Positions 60,045-64,000 of a stretch of 64,000 nt of DNA are shown in pieces. The DNA is from Gnetum montanum. Lineage: Eukaryota; Streptophyta; Gnetopsida; Gnetales; Gnetaceae. Location of the stretch: the NCBI GenBank assembly GCA_015680685.1, contig MNCI01033587.1, forward strand, positions 5,545 through 69,544, in the 5' to 3' direction. The position numbers and the translations under genes were made by a program. The notes under the pieces are model-generated. The model saw only the letters and a program-made list of their open reading frames with translations, ran no database searches and had not been told where the DNA came from. Every line of letters starts with the position of its first letter. Within the stretch, counting starts at the first letter, position 1.

Positions 60045-60190
60045 GCCTACCTCCTATGGCTTGCTAGGACCTAAAATTGGTGGAACTATGACTTGTTGGA
60101 GCCTTAAACTAATACCATGATCTACTAAGATCTTAAATTAGCACCACAACATACTAGGGCCTTAAACTAGCAACACTGGTGAAACATGAT
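60045..60190. repeat. Element D spacer repeats
   Basis: Units such as gcttgctaggacctaaaattgg and ggccttaaactagcaa follow the integrase. They are the same spacer family as in A, B and C. Confidence 0.75.
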
Positions 60191-61098
60191 GATAAGATTT
60201 GTCATGTTGTTCTACATGACCTTATGTATTTCATTGTGAGAACATGATTTATTTGCTTAGCTTTCTTGTCCTCTTATATTTGTGTTTGTATTATGAAGCC
60301 TTGGATCATTGTAAGGGTGCAACTCATTATGATAATAAGCCACCATGTGACCTTGATGTGAAAGATTTAGTGAGTTTGTCCTAGATTTTCAAGAGTGCTT
60401 GTACCATTGCCCTCCATCTAACACCACTCCTTGAGCCCGACCTTATAATCTAATTATAACCTTCCTGACCTTAGATAGCAATTTTAACCCTTTGTTTTTC
60501 ACTCATGCACTATAGCGATATGATCTCTCTTCATTTTGATTCACTCTTAAGTCCACTAGAATGTAACACAAATCATTTAGTGGGAAACCATGAGGCCCAT
60601 TAAGTGTAACACATCTTGCTTGATCAGAAAACCACTAAGTCCATTAAGTGTAACACAACTCACTCAATGGGAAAACTACATCAAACTAGCCTTGGTAATG
60701 AAACCCAATCAAGGTTTCACCTCACAAAAAAATGGGGGGAAGAAAATTGTCAAGGAGCTAAATGGCTAGTGAATCCTCAAGCCTAATGACCAAAGAAGCC
60801 TGAAGCAAAGTGATTTGACCTCAAACACATTTGCTAAGTGACCAAAACTTCAAAACATGTTAATATCACACTATAGCCATGATGAAAACATTTGGAATGC
60901 ATTGTTAGCCCTCATAACCATCTCCCAATAATCTATTTGTTATTTCCTCATCATAGCCTTATATCATCATTGCAAGCACTCTTAGGCATGGTTTGATGCT
61001 ACTGGATCAAGCACATAGAGAGAACACTGGTGATGGACCTACTATGGTGTTTTGTATTATATGTCGATGTCTCTTGAGTCAATCCTCTAGACATCAAT
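60191..61098. other. Element D 3' untranslated region
   Basis: No gene was recognised on either strand. In particular, none of the conserved blocks of the antisense gene seen in A, B and C were found here. A short repeat attaagtgtaacacaactca occurs at about 60,560-60,660. Confidence 0.45.
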
Positions 61099-61111
61099 AA
61101 AGAGGGTCCAA
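61099..61111 (+). other. Element D polypurine tract
   Basis: aaagagggtccaa immediately precedes the LTR start tgaaacatcac. It is the same tract as in C apart from one base. Confidence 0.8.
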
Positions 61112-62762
61112 TGAAACATCACAAAATTTCATGTTGCAAAATTCATTTTCTAACATGGGATAAGGACTCATTATAAATGTGGGATATGTAGACCAATAAC
61201 TACAATCTTGCATACTTCAAGTTTTTAGAGCCAAAAAATGCTTCAAGATTTGTTATTCCCTTATTTTCCAAGTAGAAATAGGTATCCTATATTCATATCT
61301 AGGCTTCAAAAGGTGAAAAACACCTTTGGAATGGCTAAAAATAGCATTTTCAAGGTTTTTTGTATGGTTATATCCTCAACTATGCTAGAGTCATTCTTAG
61401 TAGTCACTAGAATTACATCTTTAGTAGTCACAATAGCTATAGCCAATGTGGTCACCATCAAGACCCAACAGAAGTGTAATGGTGGAATTGTTGGAGTTTC
61501 TAGTTTTCCAACAACACCCAACATAGTCATTCTAAGTCAGTGACAGCTAAAATGGATAGCATTCACCACTAGGCATAGTACTTTCCAACGAGATCCACCA
61601 TTTTTGCACTTTTCATCTACCTTTCTAATTCCCAACCCTTGTCCCATTTTTCAACACCTCTAGTGTAGTCGAAAATCCTCTCTTCTATTTATAGTAAATA
61701 GATGGGTTTTATGGGTGTAGTCCATTTTTGACTTACTAAAAATGGTAACTACACTAGTAGTTATTCACTAACTACATTGATAGTAGTAAGTGGACTACAC
61801 TCAGCAGACCATGCTGATAGTAGTTAGTAGACTATAGTGATAGTAGTCAATAGGCTATGCTAAATAGAAGTGACCATTGTAAACCCTTAATCAATGACAA
61901 TTTATTAGCAATCAATGGTGGTTAATGGAAGACCCAAAAATGGCAACCCTAACCCTATAAAAATCCAACATTGATACCATAGAAGGGTTCCAAATTTTTG
62001 GATTTATAACCTATATCGTAGTTCTAAAATTCAACATTTTTGCATTTCATATAGTAGTTTAGAGTATTTTGACACTTTCAAAAATCATTTAGCAATAATA
62101 CCATTTTCCATTCCTGATCATTGCAACCCATAGCAACTATTACAACCTCCTCTGATAGAATCCTTTGGTAGTAAAAACTAGGACTACACTAGGCACAGAG
62201 ACTTCCACGTGGTTTGCATTACTCCAAACATGCAATAAAAATCACATTACCATTGTTCATACTTGGTGGAGATGGGAGGAAAGTTGTAGAAAATTGGAGC
62301 TAAGGAGAGATCAGATCGTGGAGGCAGCCATCCCCAATGGATTTCTAGCTTTAGCAAGCAACTTCTTATGTCCTTGGGCATATACTTGTACATCATGAAC
62401 CCACTCCTTTTTTATATTTTTTATATAAATATGATTATTCATGTTATGCAAATTGTTGATTTCTATTTAATTTGTGTCTCTATTTCCATAACTATAATTC
62501 TATTTCCATTTACATTTGGCTAAATCCACCTATGTTTTCATTTTCATTTTTGTTGTCATTTCCAATTTCATCTATAGATATGTTCATGTTTTCATAGTCA
62601 TTTCTATTTTACGTCTAAGTCCTTAGGTGATTAGCAAGACCATCTAGGGCACCCTGAATCCCATTTTTAGAGGCCTTTGGATTTAGGATTAAAATTGTTC
62701 TAGCACTCAAATCTTTTGGTTTCTTCATTCTAGCAACTGAGATTTCTAACATCAACAACTAT
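61112..62762 (+). repeat. Element D 3' LTR
   Basis: It starts tgaaacatcacaaaatttcatg and ends near catcaacaacta. It aligns with the B 5' LTR over its length, including the aagtagaaataggta block, the minisatellite with gatagtagt at 61,745-61,865 and the late cattttcatagtcattt block. The polypurine tract on its left makes it a 3' LTR. Confidence 0.85.
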
Positions 62763-62769
62763 GATTTTT

Positions 62770-63470
62770 CTTGCCCTCACTGTTGGATTGAGGTGAAACG
62801 ATACAATATTAAAGTACATACATTTCACCTTAGTGAGTGCACCAAACACCTTATAGTATACTTTGTAACACCACTACATTCTTTCTTTCTTAATGTTGGG
62901 ATCTGCCTGCATTGAAATCTTAGCAAGGTTGACTCTAGTTTTTACTAATCCAAGGATCTTGAACATGGATTTCATCAAGTATGACACTAAAATGTCCTTA
63001 AGTTTGACCATTGAACCATCCTATTGATTATTCTAGAATAGATATGTCTTTCCCATGTACCACTTCCTACTGGAAGTGATTATGGGCCACATGGGAAAGT
63101 CCTACAATTATGATTTAACTTCTAGAGGCATAAACTCCAAGAAAGGTCCAAAATTTAACTCTTGGAGCATAGACTTTTGGACATCCTTGTTTATGCTCTA
63201 CTTGAGGTAGGCCTCTATCAAGATAACCTCAAGGTTTGGTCTTGTTTCAGGTTCCTCATCTCAGTGAGACTATTCTATCATGATCTCTTTAGAAATCTAT
63301 CAAATAGATTCCAGTTTGGAATCCTCCCAAAGAGGTTCCATTGCGTGGGGTTTTACTTGCTCATGGGCTTGTTCTTATCCCATTTTGGTTCATGGACATT
63401 TTTCCCTTGGTTAGGATGGTCCTCCCTTATGTGTGTTCTTTTCCTTAGGTGCCATCTATGGTCACAACAA
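62770..63470 (-). pseudogene. Unrecognised minus-strand coding relic
   Basis: One minus-strand frame reads about 220 codons with only a few stops: ELNFGPFLEFMPLEVKS, FPMWPIITSSRKWYMGKTYL, MVKLKDILVSYLMKSMFKIL and TRVNLAKISMQADPNIKKER, then CYKVYYKVFGALTKVKCMYF. A possible start MAPKEKNTHKGG lies near 63,458. No domain is recognised. It may be part of another retroelement. The plus-strand open frame at 63,162-63,488 is a shadow. Confidence 0.4.
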
Positions 63471-63489
63471 AACCAAGGATTAGCATAAA

Positions 63490-64000
63490 TTATGTAACTT
63501 ATATCACTTAATTACATTATCTCATTTGGTAGTTACACTTTGGCTAATTTTTGACCATGGTGGATTGATTATTTTTTTATTATTTCATTTTTAATATCAT
63601 TGAAGGTTGTTGGAAAGGTTTAACTCTTATAATTTAATGTCTTAATGTTGGTTTCTTAGTTAAGCCTTTGCAGGAGTTCAAAAAATTTTGAAACAATTTT
63701 CACCAAAAACCTAAGATTTGTGGTCCCCATGACAAAGAGCTTACTTTAGGTAGCTACAAAACTAAGGAATGGAGTGAATTGGATAAACGGTTAGGAAGAT
63801 ATGGCTCTTAGAAAGTTATAGGCTATAAAAAATTGAAAAACTCCCCATCATTTATGAGTAAATGTGAAAAATTCACTAAGGATCATCCTGTATATATAGA
63901 CTTTTTAGCTTGCATCGATAGGGTCCCATCAATGATGTCTCATCTACATGGCTAATCCACATACAAGGTTCCATCGATGGAGTTTTTGGATAAAGTTTTC
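63490..64000. other. Unassigned end of window
   Basis: AT-rich sequence with no gene. At 63,900-64,000 short repeats (gcatcgatagggtccca, ttccatcgatggag) recall the cattgatg repeats near 21,500. Confidence 0.35.

Noticed and set aside
23021-62762. B 5' LTR and D 3' LTR as ends of one single element
   Set aside because: They pair well in sequence, but pol of D lies after the antisense gene and array of B, an order not seen in A or C, and D has its own spacer. Separate elements or a rearranged composite are more likely, although a recombinant cannot be excluded.

Overview
The window looks like intergenic plant DNA from a large, repeat-rich genome. It is AT-rich and CpG-poor, has no intact host gene, and consists almost entirely of old, stop-ridden LTR retrotransposons of the Ty3/Gypsy Tat type nested in one another. 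A decayed plastid-type tRNA-Trp, a broken plant CCR4-type nuclease copy and a Penelope-like retroelement support a plant nucleus. A gymnosperm or other giant-genome plant is plausible, but I cannot fix the taxon.

Layout: 0.1-2.5 kb holds a minus-strand gag-like relic, with a possible LTR to 3.6 kb. A plastid-type trnW relic (5.26 kb) abuts a 712-bp unit repeated three times (5.3-7.45 kb). Element A runs on the plus strand from 8.1 kb: LTR, primer-binding site, gag-protease, a CCATGGCC-repeat spacer, then a minus-strand spliced gene (13.7-17.1 kb). A CCR4-like pseudogene lies at 19.9-20.8 kb. Element B (from 23.0 kb) has the same plan as A. Its minus-strand gene is split by element C (30,981-48,912), a minus-oriented LTR element with both LTRs, a polypurine tract, a near-perfect 5-bp target duplication, gag-protease on the minus strand and the spliced gene on the plus strand. 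The gag-protease of C is itself interrupted by a Penelope-like element (40,272-43,247) flanked by a 501-bp direct duplication. B resumes at 48,913-51,310 and is followed by a diverged array of about 190-bp units (52.0-56.1 kb). Element D (56.9-62.8 kb, plus strand) supplies the missing pol: reverse transcriptase, RNase H, a second RNase H, integrase, polypurine tract and 3' LTR. A minus-strand coding relic and unassigned sequence end the window.

How the parts relate: A, B and C share LTR ends, primer-binding site, gag-protease and spacer with each other, and LTR, polypurine tract and spacer with D. They lack pol and carry in its place an intron-containing gene in antisense. They look like a non-autonomous family that would have depended on D-like partners. 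Relative ages follow from nesting: B is older than C, and C is older than the Penelope-like insertion, whose flanking repeats differ at only about 4 of 501 positions. The most notable discoveries are the Penelope-like element with hammerhead-ribozyme-like motifs and the recurrent spliced antisense gene.
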